Positions 18,216 through 27,300 of a stretch of DNA of 43,595 bases are shown one piece after another; position 1 is the stretch's first letter; every line of letters begins with the position of its first letter. This stretch comes from Nocardioides sp. (GTDB lineage: Bacteria > Actinomycetota > Actinomycetes > Propionibacteriales > Nocardioidaceae). A program made the position numbers and the translations under genes. The notes below the pieces were generated by a model. That model saw only the letters and a list, made by a program, of their open reading frames with translations. It was not told the DNA's origin and ran no database searches. The DNA lies in the NCBI RefSeq assembly GCF_014360585.1, contig NZ_JACIXG010000043.1, positions 1 to 43,595 of the forward strand. The letters run 5' to 3'.

Positions 18216-19834
18216 GCCCGGCCCAGCGACTTCAGCACCCGCAGCGATGCGGTCATGAACTTGGCGTAGGCCTGGTCGCTCATCCCGAACTGCGGGGCGA
18301 AGCGGAGGATCGCCTGGGAGGCGACCGACTGGGTCTCGGTGTAGCGCAGGATGCCCTCGACGCCCTGACGACGGCCCTGGCCGGACTCGCGCATGCCGCC
18401 CATCGGGGCGTCGATGCTCGCGAAGGTGGCGCCGAACGCCTCGTTGATGTTGATCGTGCCGCACTTGATCTGGCGGGCGATGCGCCGGGCGCGGGCGGTG
18501 TCGCGGCTGTAGATCGAGCCGTTGAGGCCGTACTCGCCGTCGTTGGCGCGCTCGATCGCCTCCTCCTCGCTGTGGAAGCGGTAGAGGGAGACGACCGGGC
18601 CGAAGGTCTCGTTGCCGAAGCAGGTCATCTCCGGGGTGACGCCCTCGAGGATGGTCGGCTCGAAGAAGAACGGCGCCAGGTCGGGGCGGGCCTTGCCGCC
18701 GGCGAGCACGCGGGCGCCCTTGGAGACGGCGTCCTCGACGTGAGCGGTGGCAGTGTCGACTTGGGCCTGCGAGATCATGGTGCCCATGTCGTTCTCCCAC
18801 CCGAGGGTGGCGCCGAGGGTCATCGCCTGGGTGCGCGCGACGAAGCGCTCCACGAACCGGTCGTAGACCTTGTCGTCGACGAAGAGCCGCTCGACGCTCA
18901 CGCACAGCTGGCCGGAGTTGGAGAAGACCGCACGGGTGGCGCCCTCTGCCGCCTTCTCGATGTCGGCGTCGCGGAGCACCAGCATCGGGTTCTTCCCGCC
19001 GAGCTCCAGGCTGGCGCCGATCAGCCGCTCGGCGGCCTGCTTGGCGACGATCTTGCCGGTGTTGGTCGAGCCGGTGAAGCAGACGTAGTCGGCGCGCTGG
19101 ATGATGCTGGTGCCGACCTTCGAGCCCGGGCCGGCCACGACGGTCCACAGGTTCTCCGGGAGCCCCGCCTCGGCCAGCAGCTCGGCGCCGAGGAGCGCGC
19201 TCAGCATGGTCTGCGAGTCGGGCTTGATGACCACCGCGTTGCCGGCGGCGATCGCGGCGATGCCGTCGCACAGCGCCATCGTGAACGGGTAGTTCCACGG
19301 GCTGATGATGCCGACGACGCCCTTGGGGACGTGGTTGAGGTCGACCCGGGTGAGCACCGGGATGACGCCGAGCTTGCGCTCGGTGTCGAGGATCTTGCTG
19401 CTCTTGCGCCCGTAGTAGCGGGCGGTCAGCGCGATGTGCAGCGGCTCGTCGAAAGCGTGCTTGCGGGCCTTGCCCGACTCCAGCACGATCAGGTCGAGGA
19501 TCTCGTCCTGCCGGTCGAGGACGAGGTCGTGAAGCTTGATCAGGATGCGCTCGCGCTCCGCGACCGGGGTCGCGGCCCACTTCTCCTGCGCGATCCGCGC
19601 CTTGGCGAAGGCCGCGGCGACGTCGTCATCGCTCGACTGCGGGATGTGCGCCAGCGGCGCCCCATTGAGCGGGCTGATGACCTCGCGGGTCTCCCCGGTG
19701 GTCGCCACGACGCGCTCGGTCAGGCGGGCGACGTAGTCAGGCTCGAGGGCCAGGGACGCCGTGGCGTCGTGCTCGGGATCGAGCGGGCCCTCGACGATCG
19801 GGCCGCCGGAAGGGGTCGGGTTCGATGCGCTCAT
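18212..19834 (-). CDS. gabD2: Succinic semialdehyde dehydrogenase, GabD2 type
   Basis: 540 residues. Aldehyde dehydrogenase motifs: SPWNYPF with Asn181, FTGSTNTGKIVA, ELGGKNP with general-base Glu277, and nucleophile Cys311 in SNSGQLCVSVERL. Length and the SPLNGAPLAHIPQSS opening fit the actinobacterial GabD2 group, which oxidises succinate semialdehyde to succinate with NADP. It is translationally coupled to the GMC oxidoreductase downstream, so the pair may act in sequence on an alcohol and its aldehyde; the physiological substrate is then uncertain. Confidence 0.85.
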   Translation of the reverse strand: MSASNPTPSGGPIVEGPLDPEHDATASLALEPDYVARLTERVVATTGETREVISPLNGAPLAHIPQSSDDDVAAAFAKARIAQEKWAATPVAERERILIKLHDLVLDRQDEILDLIVLESGKARKHAFDEPLHIALTARYYGRKSSKILDTERKLGVIPVLTRVDLNHVPKGVVGIISPWNYPFTMALCDGIAAIAAGNAVVIKPDSQTMLSALLGAELLAEAGLPENLWTVVAGPGSKVGTSIIQRADYVCFTGSTNTGKIVAKQAAERLIGASLELGGKNPMLVLRDADIEKAAEGATRAVFSNSGQLCVSVERLFVDDKVYDRFVERFVARTQAMTLGATLGWENDMGTMISQAQVDTATAHVEDAVSKGARVLAGGKARPDLAPFFFEPTILEGVTPEMTCFGNETFGPVVSLYRFHSEEEAIERANDGEYGLNGSIYSRDTARARRIARQIKCGTININEAFGATFASIDAPMGGMRESGQGRRQGVEGILRYTETQSVASQAILRFAPQFGMSDQAYAKFMTASLRVLKSLGRA

Positions 19835-19887
19835 GTACCGAGAGTATGTGACCGGCGTCTCGGAAGCCAGACACGAGTCCCACTAAC

Positions 19888-20505
19888 TCACGATGCGAAC
19901 ATCGCGGCCCACCACAGATAGTTGTAGCGCTCGGCGGGAAGGTCGATGTCGACGCGGTCCAGGGGCAGCCGGTCGAGGGCGTGCACGGTGCGCTCCTCCG
20001 CGGGCGCGACCCGGTAGAGATAGGCGTCCAACGGCCATTGCGTACGCAGCCACTCGTCGAGCCGCTCGGAGACCGACTCGGTGAGCCCGGGCTCCCGGTC
20101 CTGGCGGAGCCAGTAGCTCACCCGGGCCGTTGCTCCCCCTGCGTACCTCAACAGCGTCTGGGCGTCGGCGCCCATCGCCTCGAGGTAGGGGAACAGGGGC
20201 TGTACGTAGAGGCAGCCGAGCGAGGAGGTGCCCGCGGGGTCCAGGAAGAGGTAGGTGAAGGCGCGTCTGGCCTGGTGGTCGGACCAGTGCCGGATCACCA
20301 GCGGCAGGTTGTCGTCGCTGCGGAATCCCGCCACCGGCCACCTGCCGTAGCTGTGGTCGCGGATCACGTCGGGGCTGGCCAGGTAGGCCTCGGTGTCCAG
20401 ATCGAGCAGGTCCGGCTGGAGCGGCGCGAGGAAGAAGTCGTCGGTGGCCAGCGGCGCGGGGGGATCTGCGACCAGGCGGTGGCCTGCGCCTGCCGAAGGG
20501 AACAT
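19888..20505 (-). CDS. GNAT-like acetyltransferase fold protein
   Basis: 205 residues. The N-terminal half (FLAPLQPDLLDLDTEAYLASPDVI, then FTYLFLDPAGTSSLGCLYVQPL) resembles the first strands of GNAT-like proteins in which a product-recording strand reads G-C-x-Y. The acetyl-CoA pyrophosphate loop Q/R-x-x-G-x-A is not clear, so catalytic activity is doubtful. No membrane segment. No convincing ribosome site precedes ATG 20505. It lies alone 54 bp from the gabD2 start. Confidence 0.5.
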   Translation of the reverse strand: MFPSAGAGHRLVADPPAPLATDDFFLAPLQPDLLDLDTEAYLASPDVIRDHSYGRWPVAGFRSDDNLPLVIRHWSDHQARRAFTYLFLDPAGTSSLGCLYVQPLFPYLEAMGADAQTLLRYAGGATARVSYWLRQDREPGLTESVSERLDEWLRTQWPLDAYLYRVAPAEERTVHALDRLPLDRVDIDLPAERYNYLWWAAMFAS

Positions 20506-20600
20506 GCGATCAGAGTGCTACGTCAACTGCTTGCTCCGCCACGACAATTCGCCCACCTGGTCCAGATCAGACGCGATCTGTGGACCAGGCGGGCGCGCTG

Positions 20601-21797
20601 TCAGGAATCAGCGCATCGCCGGCACTGGGTGCGTCGACGAAGGAAGTAGGCGATCGCCGCCGCGCCGAGCAGCGGCCCCCAGATCGGGAAGGGAACGAGC
20701 AGCAGCGTTACGTCGCCCAGCACGGCGATGCCGCCATCACCCGCGGCAACGGGCTGAAGGACCGAACGTCCTGCCAGCGTGATGGCCCCTGCCACGACGA
20801 GCGCCGCGGCAGCAGCAGGCCCCGCCGGCACGCTGCGACCGCGCAGCACAGGGATCCAGCGGGGGAAGACCTCGCCCCAGCGGCTGATGAGGCCGAGCGT
20901 CAGAACACTTCCCGCGAGCGCGGCGAACCCGAGGCTCAACCCGAAGACCCGCAGCCCGGGGTCGGCTTCGAGCACGGCCGCCTCCATCGACACCGGCCAC
21001 GGCGTCATCCAGGTCATCCGGAGCAGGACATAGGGCAGCGGACACAGCGCGGCACCGATCGTGACCCAGCGACCCCAGGTGGCCACGTTGCCGGCGAGGC
21101 CGCGCGCCGGATGGCCGCAGCCCACGCACTGCTCACGCAGCCGACGGAGGTGGCGCACCGTGCTGGCAAGCCACAGCGCGCCGCCGATGAAGGCGCCCCC
21201 GACGAACAGCATGGCGGGCCCTGCCTCGGCGAAGCCGCCGGCCAGCTCGTCGGTCATGTGGCTGAAGGAGTCCGCGTTGGCACCGAAGACGACCAGGCCG
21301 GTCGCGATGGCTGCCGCGGCAACGGTGATGACGACCAGGTTGCGACGATTCCCCCGGGCGCCGGCGATCAGGATGCCGAACACGAGCACCGGGCCGGCAA
21401 GCGCACACACGTAGCCCATCAGGATGAGCAGGCGGATGTCGGGCACGATCGCGGTGAAGACCAGGGTCTCGAGGGCGCCGATGGCGACGAGGCCGTACCC
21501 CATCCGCGCGGAGGGGAGCCGGGCCGACATCGTCAGGGCGGCGCCGATACCCACCACCCCCAGCATCACGGCGATCAGGCCGACAGCTCGGGTCGGCACG
21601 TCTGCGAGCAGGGAGAACCCGGCACTCGGATCGTTGCTGCCGAGCGGATACCAGCTGGGCTCGACGAGGATCCATGCGCCGACGACGACGGCTAGGACGC
21701 TCCAGAGCGCGGTGGCGATCTCGACAGCGGAGGTTCGCGGCGCTGCTGTGGCCGCTTCGGACGTACGGGGCGGTGTTGGCGTTGGTGTCGATGTCAT
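20601..21797 (-). CDS. Polytopic membrane protein beside a two-component system
   Basis: 398 residues from ATG 21797 with a Thr/Pro-rich cytoplasmic N terminus and about nine or ten membrane helices. A CVGCGHP motif lies in a central loop and CRRC at the extreme C terminus; these could bind metal or respond to redox state. I do not recognise a named family. It is divergently arranged to the histidine kinase gene with an inverted repeat between them, so the response regulator may control it. The open frame extends to 22475 but that region is the kinase gene on the other strand. Confidence 0.72.
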   Translation of the reverse strand: MTSTPTPTPPRTSEAATAAPRTSAVEIATALWSVLAVVVGAWILVEPSWYPLGSNDPSAGFSLLADVPTRAVGLIAVMLGVVGIGAALTMSARLPSARMGYGLVAIGALETLVFTAIVPDIRLLILMGYVCALAGPVLVFGILIAGARGNRRNLVVITVAAAAIATGLVVFGANADSFSHMTDELAGGFAEAGPAMLFVGGAFIGGALWLASTVRHLRRLREQCVGCGHPARGLAGNVATWGRWVTIGAALCPLPYVLLRMTWMTPWPVSMEAAVLEADPGLRVFGLSLGFAALAGSVLTLGLISRWGEVFPRWIPVLRGRSVPAGPAAAAALVVAGAITLAGRSVLQPVAAGDGGIAVLGDVTLLLVPFPIWGPLLGAAAIAYFLRRRTQCRRCADS

Positions 21798-21829
21798 GGA
21801 TCCAGCGTCTTGGCCAACCCCGTCGGGCC

Positions 21830-21873
21830 AGATCACCCTCGTAGGTGGACCGCCTCCCCCGCGCGGGTGATCT
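21830..21873. promoter_or_regulatory. Inverted repeat between membrane protein and kinase genes
   Basis: AGATCACCC (21830-21838) and GGGTGATCT (21865-21873) form a perfect 9-bp inverted repeat with a 26-bp spacer in the 108-bp divergent promoter region. It is a candidate site for the adjacent LuxR-type response regulator. Confidence 0.4.
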
Positions 21874-21905
21874 GCCGGGGTGTGGCTTGTTGAAAGGATG
21901 GCTGC

Positions 21906-23036
21906 ATGCTGACCTCGGCGGTGACCTATCTGCGGATGGTCTTCGTGCTGCTCGGCGCCGGCGTGGCGCTGGCCTTCATGATCCTCGACTTCACCGTCGT
22001 CGTCCTGATCACCCAGAGCAACGAGGTCCCGCTGGCCATCACGGTCGTCCTCGCCACGCTGATCCCGGCCGTCTCCATCGCCTGTCTCGGCCTCATCCCC
22101 GGGGTTCGCCAGATCGAGGCGACCGCTGCCCAGACACTGCTCGAGACGGACTTCCCAGGGGGCCTGCCGGGGCCAGCGCACACCTGGCCGGATCGTCGGC
22201 GCACGCTGGTGTGGTTCGTGCTGCACCTGCTGTCCGGCGCCGTCATTGTGGTTCTCGTCGCCGGGGCGATCGGCGCAGGCTTCGGAGCGCTCGGCCTTAT
22301 CGCTATCGTGACCGCCTTCGTCCTGGCCTCGGGCCTGGGCTACGCGCTGGGGCTGGTCGCACCGGGCCTGCTCGGACCGTCGTACGACGAGCGGATCGCC
22401 CGGCTGGAGTCGGAGACGGCGCGTCTGGCGGAGCGCAACCGGCTGGCCCGCGAGATCCACGACAGCATCGGGCACGCCCTGTCGCTGATCACCGTCCAGG
22501 CAAGCGCGGCTGCGCTCGTCATCGACCGGGACCGCGACTTCGCCGTCAATGCTCTGGGGGCCATCGAACAGGCGTCACGTTCCGCTGCCGACGACCTCGA
22601 CCACGCCTTGGGCCTGTTGCGCGAGAACGGACGTTCCGACCGTACGCCGGCACCGGACCTGCGCGCGCTCGAGCCGCTCATCACCTCTGTCCGGGCGGCC
22701 GGGCTCGACGTCAGTGCGACCACCGACGGCGACCTGACCACGTTGCCGGCGGTCATCAGCCGTGAGGCCTATCGGATCATCCAGGAGGGGCTGACCAACG
22801 CGATGAAGCACTCGACGGACCGCACCGCCGCGCTCACCGTCTCGGCGGGATCGGAAGAGCTCGCCATCAGGTTGTCCAACACTCCTGCGCGCGCCCGGTC
22901 GAAACAAGGCCGGGGGCTGGCGGGGATCACCGAACGCGTGGCCATGCTGGACGGTTCCGCGGAGCACTCTGTCGTCGACGGAGAGTTCCGTCTCGACGTC
23001 AGGATCCCGCTGACGGCCCGGAGGGGCGACTCGTGA
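21906..23036 (+). CDS. Sensor histidine kinase, NarL/DesK type
   Basis: 376 residues from ATG 21906 (AAAGGA eight bases before). The N-terminal 160 residues hold four membrane helices in two pairs. A HisKA_3 dimerisation block follows with the phospho-acceptor His in LAREIHDSIGHALSLI, then an ATPase domain with the N-box EGLTNAMKHS and the G-box GRGLAGITERVAML. It phosphorylates the response regulator encoded next, whose GTG overlaps its stop codon by four bases. The signal is unknown; sensing through the membrane helices is likely because no large outside domain exists. Confidence 0.93.
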   Translation: MLTSAVTYLRMVFVLLGAGVALAFMILDFTVVVLITQSNEVPLAITVVLATLIPAVSIACLGLIPGVRQIEATAAQTLLETDFPGGLPGPAHTWPDRRRTLVWFVLHLLSGAVIVVLVAGAIGAGFGALGLIAIVTAFVLASGLGYALGLVAPGLLGPSYDERIARLESETARLAERNRLAREIHDSIGHALSLITVQASAAALVIDRDRDFAVNALGAIEQASRSAADDLDHALGLLRENGRSDRTPAPDLRALEPLITSVRAAGLDVSATTDGDLTTLPAVISREAYRIIQEGLTNAMKHSTDRTAALTVSAGSEELAIRLSNTPARARSKQGRGLAGITERVAMLDGSAEHSVVDGEFRLDVRIPLTARRGDS

Positions 23037-23674
23037 TCACCGTCGTTCTGGTCGACGACGAGCCGCTGGTACGCAGCGGCCTCCGCGCGATCCTCGAGTC
23101 CGCGTCCGACATCACGGTCGTGGGAGAAGCCGACGACGGAGCGGCCGCGCACGCGCTGGTCCGCAGTCTCCGCCCGGACGTGGTGCTCATGGACGTGCGG
23201 ATGCCGAGAGTCGACGGGATCGCCGCGACCCGACTCATCGTCGAGCTCGACCGGCCGCCCGCCGTGGTCGTGGTGACCACGTTCGAGAACGACGACTACG
23301 TGTACGACGCCCTGCGGGCGGGGGCGCGTGGCTTCCTGCTCAAGCGGGCGTCGGCCCAGGACTTCGTCAACGCCGTCCGGACCGTCCACGAGGGTGACTC
23401 GCTGCTGTTTCCGGGCGCCATCCGCTCCCTGGTCACTGCCGTCGGCGCGCCCGGTGGAGGCGGGCTCGACGGCGCTCGGCTCACCAACCGGGAGGCCGAG
23501 GTGCTACGCCTCCTGGCCGGCGGCCTCTCCAACGCCGAGATCGCCGACGAGATCCATCTCGGAGTCGAGACCGTCAGGACCCACGTCGGCAACATCCTGG
23601 CCAAGCTCGGCGTCCGCGATCGCGTGCAGGCGGTCATCGCGGCGTACGAGAGCGGGTTCGTCTCGTCTCGATGA
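23033..23674 (+). CDS. LuxR/NarL family response regulator
   Basis: 213 residues from GTG 23033, overlapping the kinase stop (GTGA). The receiver domain has the acidic pair VDDEP, the phospho-acceptor Asp in VVLMDVRMPRVDG, the Thr in VVTTFEND and the Lys in FLLKRAS. The C-terminal LuxR helix-turn-helix is LTNREAEVLRLLAGGLSNAEIADEI and VKTHVGNIL-like VRTHVGNILAKLGV. It binds DNA when phosphorylated; the inverted repeat at 21830-21873 is a candidate target. It ends 25 bp from the convergent glpD stop. Confidence 0.94.
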   Translation: MITVVLVDDEPLVRSGLRAILESASDITVVGEADDGAAAHALVRSLRPDVVLMDVRMPRVDGIAATRLIVELDRPPAVVVVTTFENDDYVYDALRAGARGFLLKRASAQDFVNAVRTVHEGDSLLFPGAIRSLVTAVGAPGGGGLDGARLTNREAEVLRLLAGGLSNAEIADEIHLGVETVRTHVGNILAKLGVRDRVQAVIAAYESGFVSSR

Positions 23675-23699
23675 GGTCGTCTGGGCCGGCCTGGATGGG

Positions 23700-25439
23700 T
23701 CAGACGAGGTCTTCCACTTCCAGGCGCGCGTGGTCGGCGTCCTCGTCGGTGACCTGGAGCTGGGAGCGGCGCTCGGCCTCGATGCGGCGCATGTAGTGGT
23801 CGACCTCCTCCTTGGTGCGCTGCTCGTCCCAGCCGAGCTCCTCGGCCATCAGCCGAGCAACACCGGGAGCGGCGGAGACGCCGCGGTCGAAGGTCTCCAT
23901 GGAGATCCTGGTGCGGCGCTCGAGCACGTCGTCGAGGTGGCGGGCGCCCTCGTTGTTGACGGCGTAGACGACCTCGGCGGCCAGGTAGTCCTCGGCCCCC
24001 TCGAGCGGCAGGGCGAGCGGGCGCCGCTGCTGGATCAGGTCGAGCACATCGTCGATGAGGCCACCGTGGCGACCGAGGAGATGGTCGATCCGGGCGACGT
24101 GGAGCCCGGATCGTCGGGCCAGCAGGACCCGCTGGTTCGAGCGGGTCTCGAAGCCCTCGGCGCCCACCAGCCGCACCTTGTCGGTGATCGAGTCGCGCAG
24201 GGTCATGTTGGTGGTCGTCCCGAGCGAATGAGCCGCGGCGTCGACCGCGTCCTTGGCCATCACCCGGTAGGTGGTCAGCTTGCCGCCGGCGATCAGGACC
24301 AGGCCCGGAAGCGGCGTGACGACGGTGTGCTCCCGGCTCAGGCCCGCGGTCTGGTCGGACTCGCCGGTGAGGAGCGGGCGCAGCCCGGCGTACACGCCTT
24401 CGACGTCTTCGAGGTCGAGCGGCACCCGCAGGATCGCGTTGACGTGCTCGAGGACGTACTCGATGTCGGTCTTGGAGGCTGCCGGGTGAGCGAGGTCGTA
24501 GGTCCAGGGGGTGTCGGTGGTGCCGATGATCCAGTGGCGACCCCAAGGGATCACGAAGAGCACCGACTTCTCGGTGCGGACGATGAAACCCGACTCGGAG
24601 CGGATCCGGTCGCGCGGGACGACCAGGTGGATGCCCTTGGAGGCCTTGACGTGCAGGGCACCGCGGCCGCCGACCATGTCCTGGATGTCGTCGGTCCACA
24701 CGCCGGCGGCGTTGACGACGGTCTTGGCCCGGATGACCAGGTCCTGGTCGTGCTCGAGGTCGCGGGCCCGGACCCCGACGACCCGCTCGCCCTCGCGCAG
24801 GAACCCGGTCACCTGGACCCGGGTCGCGATCTGGGCGCCGTGGGAGGCCGCGGTGCGCGCGATGGTCATCACCAGACGGGCGTCGTCGACCTGGGCGTCG
24901 TAGTACTGGATCGCACCGGTGATCGTGTCGGTGCGGAAGTCGGGGGCGATCCGGGCGACACCGCGACGGGTGAGGTGGCGGTGTCGCGGCAGGCCGGACT
25001 TCCCCATCCCGGAGAGCGGGCCGAAGCTCGCCATCCCGTCGTAGAGGGCGAGCCCCGAGCCGATGTAGAACCGCTCCCACACCGGGTTGGTCAGCGGGTA
25101 GAGGAACGGCACCGGCCGGACGAGGTGCGGGGCCAGCGTGTTGAGCAGCAGCCCGCGCTCCTGGAGCGCCTCCCGGACCAGCTCGAAGTCGAGCATCTCC
25201 AGGTAACGGAGCCCGCCGTGGACCAGCTTCGAGCTGCGCGAGCTCGTGCCCGAGGCCAGGTCGCGCTGCTCCACCAGCCCCGTGCTCAGGCCTCTGGTGA
25301 CGGCGTCCAGCGCCACCCCGGCGCCGGTCACACCTCCGCCCACCACGAGTACGTCGAGCTCGGGTTCTCCCGCCGCACCGACCATCGTGCCGATCGCGAG
25401 ATCGCGGCTCTGTGGACTCAATGCCCCAGTACGAGTCAT
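23700..25439 (-). CDS. glpD: Aerobic glycerol-3-phosphate dehydrogenase
   Basis: 579 residues. The FAD-binding motif is VVGGGVTGAGVALDAVTRG (from about residue 32), followed by the GlpD blocks SGTSSRSSKLVHGGLRYLE, VVNAAGVWTDDIQ and GGKLTTYRVMAKDAVD. A C-terminal helical domain ends in an acidic tail. It oxidises glycerol-3-phosphate to dihydroxyacetone phosphate and passes electrons to the quinone pool at the membrane face. No glpF or glpK is in the window. Upstream 25440-25513 is a short AT-richer gap that must hold its promoter. Confidence 0.95.
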   Translation of the reverse strand: MTRTGALSPQSRDLAIGTMVGAAGEPELDVLVVGGGVTGAGVALDAVTRGLSTGLVEQRDLASGTSSRSSKLVHGGLRYLEMLDFELVREALQERGLLLNTLAPHLVRPVPFLYPLTNPVWERFYIGSGLALYDGMASFGPLSGMGKSGLPRHRHLTRRGVARIAPDFRTDTITGAIQYYDAQVDDARLVMTIARTAASHGAQIATRVQVTGFLREGERVVGVRARDLEHDQDLVIRAKTVVNAAGVWTDDIQDMVGGRGALHVKASKGIHLVVPRDRIRSESGFIVRTEKSVLFVIPWGRHWIIGTTDTPWTYDLAHPAASKTDIEYVLEHVNAILRVPLDLEDVEGVYAGLRPLLTGESDQTAGLSREHTVVTPLPGLVLIAGGKLTTYRVMAKDAVDAAAHSLGTTTNMTLRDSITDKVRLVGAEGFETRSNQRVLLARRSGLHVARIDHLLGRHGGLIDDVLDLIQQRRPLALPLEGAEDYLAAEVVYAVNNEGARHLDDVLERRTRISMETFDRGVSAAPGVARLMAEELGWDEQRTKEEVDHYMRRIEAERRSQLQVTDEDADHARLEVEDLV

Positions 25440-25513
25440 ACGATCGAAGTTAACTCACCACGCCGAATTGTCACTTCTGGCGCGCGAGAATTCACCGGCG
25501 CTGACGCAAGACG

Positions 25514-26131
25514 TCACAGACGAGCGGCGCTGACGAGGGTGGCGACACGATCGGCGGGCATGGGCTCCTCGACGACGAGCATCTTGTCGCCGTCTGCGTG
25601 GATCATCGGACGGGTGCCGTCGGTCTCGGGAGGCGCGGTCGCGATGGCGACATGCACGACGTAGCCGTCCGGGCGGGCGAAGAAGTAGAGGTCGCCCGCG
25701 GTGGCGTCGTCGAGGTCGACCGCCGTGAGGGCGACCGCCTGGTCGCGGGCGTCCCGCGGGAGCCGTACGCCGATGGCCTCTGCGGCTCGGAAGACCAGGC
25801 CGGAGCAGTCGATCCCGGCACCCGTGGTGCCGCCCCAGACGTAGGGGACGCCGAGGAAGGTGCGCGCCTTCGCCAGCAGGGCCTCGACGCCTTCGGCGGT
25901 CTCGGCAGTCTCGACGGGCCGCTCGGCGTCGTCGGCCAGGGCACCCGCCGGCATCCAGCCGGGGTAGCCGCGGTCGTCCTTCGAGGACGCGTGCGAGGGG
26001 ACGACGACGTACGTCCACTCCCCCTGCGTCTCGACGACGACGACCTGCTCGCCGGGGACGACCTCGGTCTCGTGCTCGGCGTCGTCGGCGGGGGCGGCCA
26101 CCACGAAGGTGGGTTGGCTGACGGTGGTCAT
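25514..26131 (-). CDS. NlpC/P60 family peptidase (YkfC-like)
   Basis: 205 residues from ATG 26131, overlapping the epimerase stop as ATGA. Residues about 20-65 look like an SH3b-type domain (PGEQVVVVETQGEWTYVVV, GYPGWMPAGAL). The NlpC/P60 domain has Cys109 in GIDCSGLVF, His160 in HVAIA and His178 as the catalytic set. Such enzymes cut gamma-D-Glu-diamino acid bonds in murein peptides. There is no signal peptide, so it acts in the cytoplasm on imported peptides, as YkfC does in Bacillus. Neighbouring epimerase and serine hydrolase support a murein-peptide recycling operon. It is shorter than YkfC, which has more SH3 sequence. Confidence 0.88.
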   Translation of the reverse strand: MTTVSQPTFVVAAPADDAEHETEVVPGEQVVVVETQGEWTYVVVPSHASSKDDRGYPGWMPAGALADDAERPVETAETAEGVEALLAKARTFLGVPYVWGGTTGAGIDCSGLVFRAAEAIGVRLPRDARDQAVALTAVDLDDATAGDLYFFARPDGYVVHVAIATAPPETDGTRPMIHADGDKMLVVEEPMPADRVATLVSAARL

Positions 26132-27300
26132 GTGAGGACTCCTTCGATACCGAGACCGTTGGCTTGGGGGAAGACGATGCGGGGGCCGTCGTAGGTGACA
26201 CCGCCGGCGTACGGGCTGGTCTTCGCCCACCAGCCCGCGTCGAGGTCCTGCGCGCCGGGGATGCCTGCCGCGGCGACCAGGGCCGCCGCCGCGCCGATGC
26301 CGAGATGGGACTCCATCATGCAGCCGACGAGGCGGTCGAGGCCGTGCTGCTTCGCGACCTCCAGCAGCTCGATCGCAGGAGTGATCCCGCCGCACTTGGC
26401 GAGCTTGACGTTGATCGCGTCCGCCGCGCCCGCGCGGATCACGTCGACGAGGTCCTCGAGGTCGAAGACCGACTCGTCGGCCAGGATCTTGTAGGGCTGA
26501 TGACGACGGACGTACGCCATCGCCTCCAGGTCGCGCCGGGCGACCGGCTGCTCGACGAACTCGAGCTCGACGTCCTGGTCGGCGAGCTTGCTGAGCACCG
26601 CGACCGCCTCGTCCGCGCGCCAGCCGGTGTTGGCGTCCAGGCGGAGTACGCAGCCCGGGACCGCCTCGCGGACCGCGAGCACGCGCTCGGCGTCCCCTGT
26701 CGCGTCCGTCCCGACCTTGATCTTGAGCGTCGTGAACCCGTCTCGTGCTCGAGCCGCTGCCGCTTCTGCCAGCTCAGCGGGGGTGCCTACGGAGAGGGTC
26801 ATGTCGGTCAGTAGCTGTGTTGGTTTCGACACGCCTCCGCCTAGCGGCTCCGGCGGCTCAACCACCGGATGGCCGGCGTTGGTCGAGCCGGGCGAGCGCC
26901 AGCGAGTCCGTGTCGGGACCAACACATCCAGGTGCTCGACCATGGACACCCCCACCCGCCGAGCGACGAGGTCGTGGAGCGCGATGTCTGCGGCCATCTT
27001 GGCCGACCGGTTGCCGACGACCGCGCCCTGGATCAGGCCGGCCGAAGACAGATCAGCGGCGGCACCGACCAACATGTCGGAGATCGGCCCCTCGAGCGCG
27101 GCAGCGGAGCCGGCCAGCGACTCGCCGGTGACCTTCCAGACCTGCGGCGCCTCGCCCCACCCGACGCACCCGTCGGAGTCCTCGACGGTCACGACGACCG
27201 TCTCCGCGAAGTCCGTACGCCGCAGCGCGGTCACGAACGGGGTGTGCAGCGGCACCCGGACCCGCTGGGTGCGCACCGCGACGATTCGCGGCACCGTCAC
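26128..27300 (-). CDS. ykfB: Dipeptide epimerase (enolase superfamily), with repeat-encoded insertion
   Basis: 390 residues from GTG 27300, which forms a GTGA overlap with the preceding stop; GTG 27312 is the alternative. Catalytic Lys pair: K193-x-K195 in TLKIKVG and K302 in KLAKCGGI. Metal ligands: Asp222 (LDAN), Glu250 (VEQP) and Asp275 (ADES); CMMES follows. This set is that of L-Ala-D/L-Glu epimerases, which convert murein L-Ala-D-Glu for catabolism. Residues about 125-162, just before the conserved TDMTLSVGTP, are encoded by a 111-bp palindromic element (26816-26926) that replaces the usual short loop of this region. The frame is kept and all downstream catalytic residues are present, so the protein is probably functional. 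Confidence 0.87.
   Translation of the reverse strand: MTVPRIVAVRTQRVRVPLHTPFVTALRRTDFAETVVVTVEDSDGCVGWGEAPQVWKVTGESLAGSAAALEGPISDMLVGAAADLSSAGLIQGAVVGNRSAKMAADIALHDLVARRVGVSMVEHLDVLVPTRTRWRSPGSTNAGHPVVEPPEPLGGGVSKPTQLLTDMTLSVGTPAELAEAAAARARDGFTTLKIKVGTDATGDAERVLAVREAVPGCVLRLDANTGWRADEAVAVLSKLADQDVELEFVEQPVARRDLEAMAYVRRHQPYKILADESVFDLEDLVDVIRAGAADAINVKLAKCGGITPAIELLEVAKQHGLDRLVGCMMESHLGIGAAAALVAAAGIPGAQDLDAGWWAKTSPYAGGVTYDGPRIVFPQANGLGIEGVLT
26816..26926. repeat. Palindromic element inside the dipeptide epimerase gene (copy 2)
   Basis: A 111-bp element bounded by TGTGTTGGTTTCGACAC (26816-26832) and GTGTCGGGACCAACACA (26910-26926), which are inverted copies at 15 of 17 positions. Its left arm (26816-26864) matches 35359-35407 at 46 of 49 positions with no gap. 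It adds 37 codons in frame. Confidence 0.87.

Noticed and set aside
16497..19580. A single 1027-residue open frame covering the GMC oxidoreductase and upstream DNA
   Set aside because: Upstream of 18215 it is an Arg/Pro-rich shadow of the aldehyde dehydrogenase gene; the GMC family N terminus starts at 18215.
23678..23706. Terminator between the response regulator and glpD
   Set aside because: Only a 6-bp CGTCTG/CAGACG pairing with no T-run; too weak to report as a feature.
23328..25664. Long plus-strand open frame opposite glpD
   Set aside because: Antisense to glpD, which has all family motifs; the translation shows none.
26816..26926. Sequencing error or frameshift explaining the odd segment in the epimerase
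   Set aside because: The segment is a multiple of three, keeps the frame, and matches repeats elsewhere in the window.
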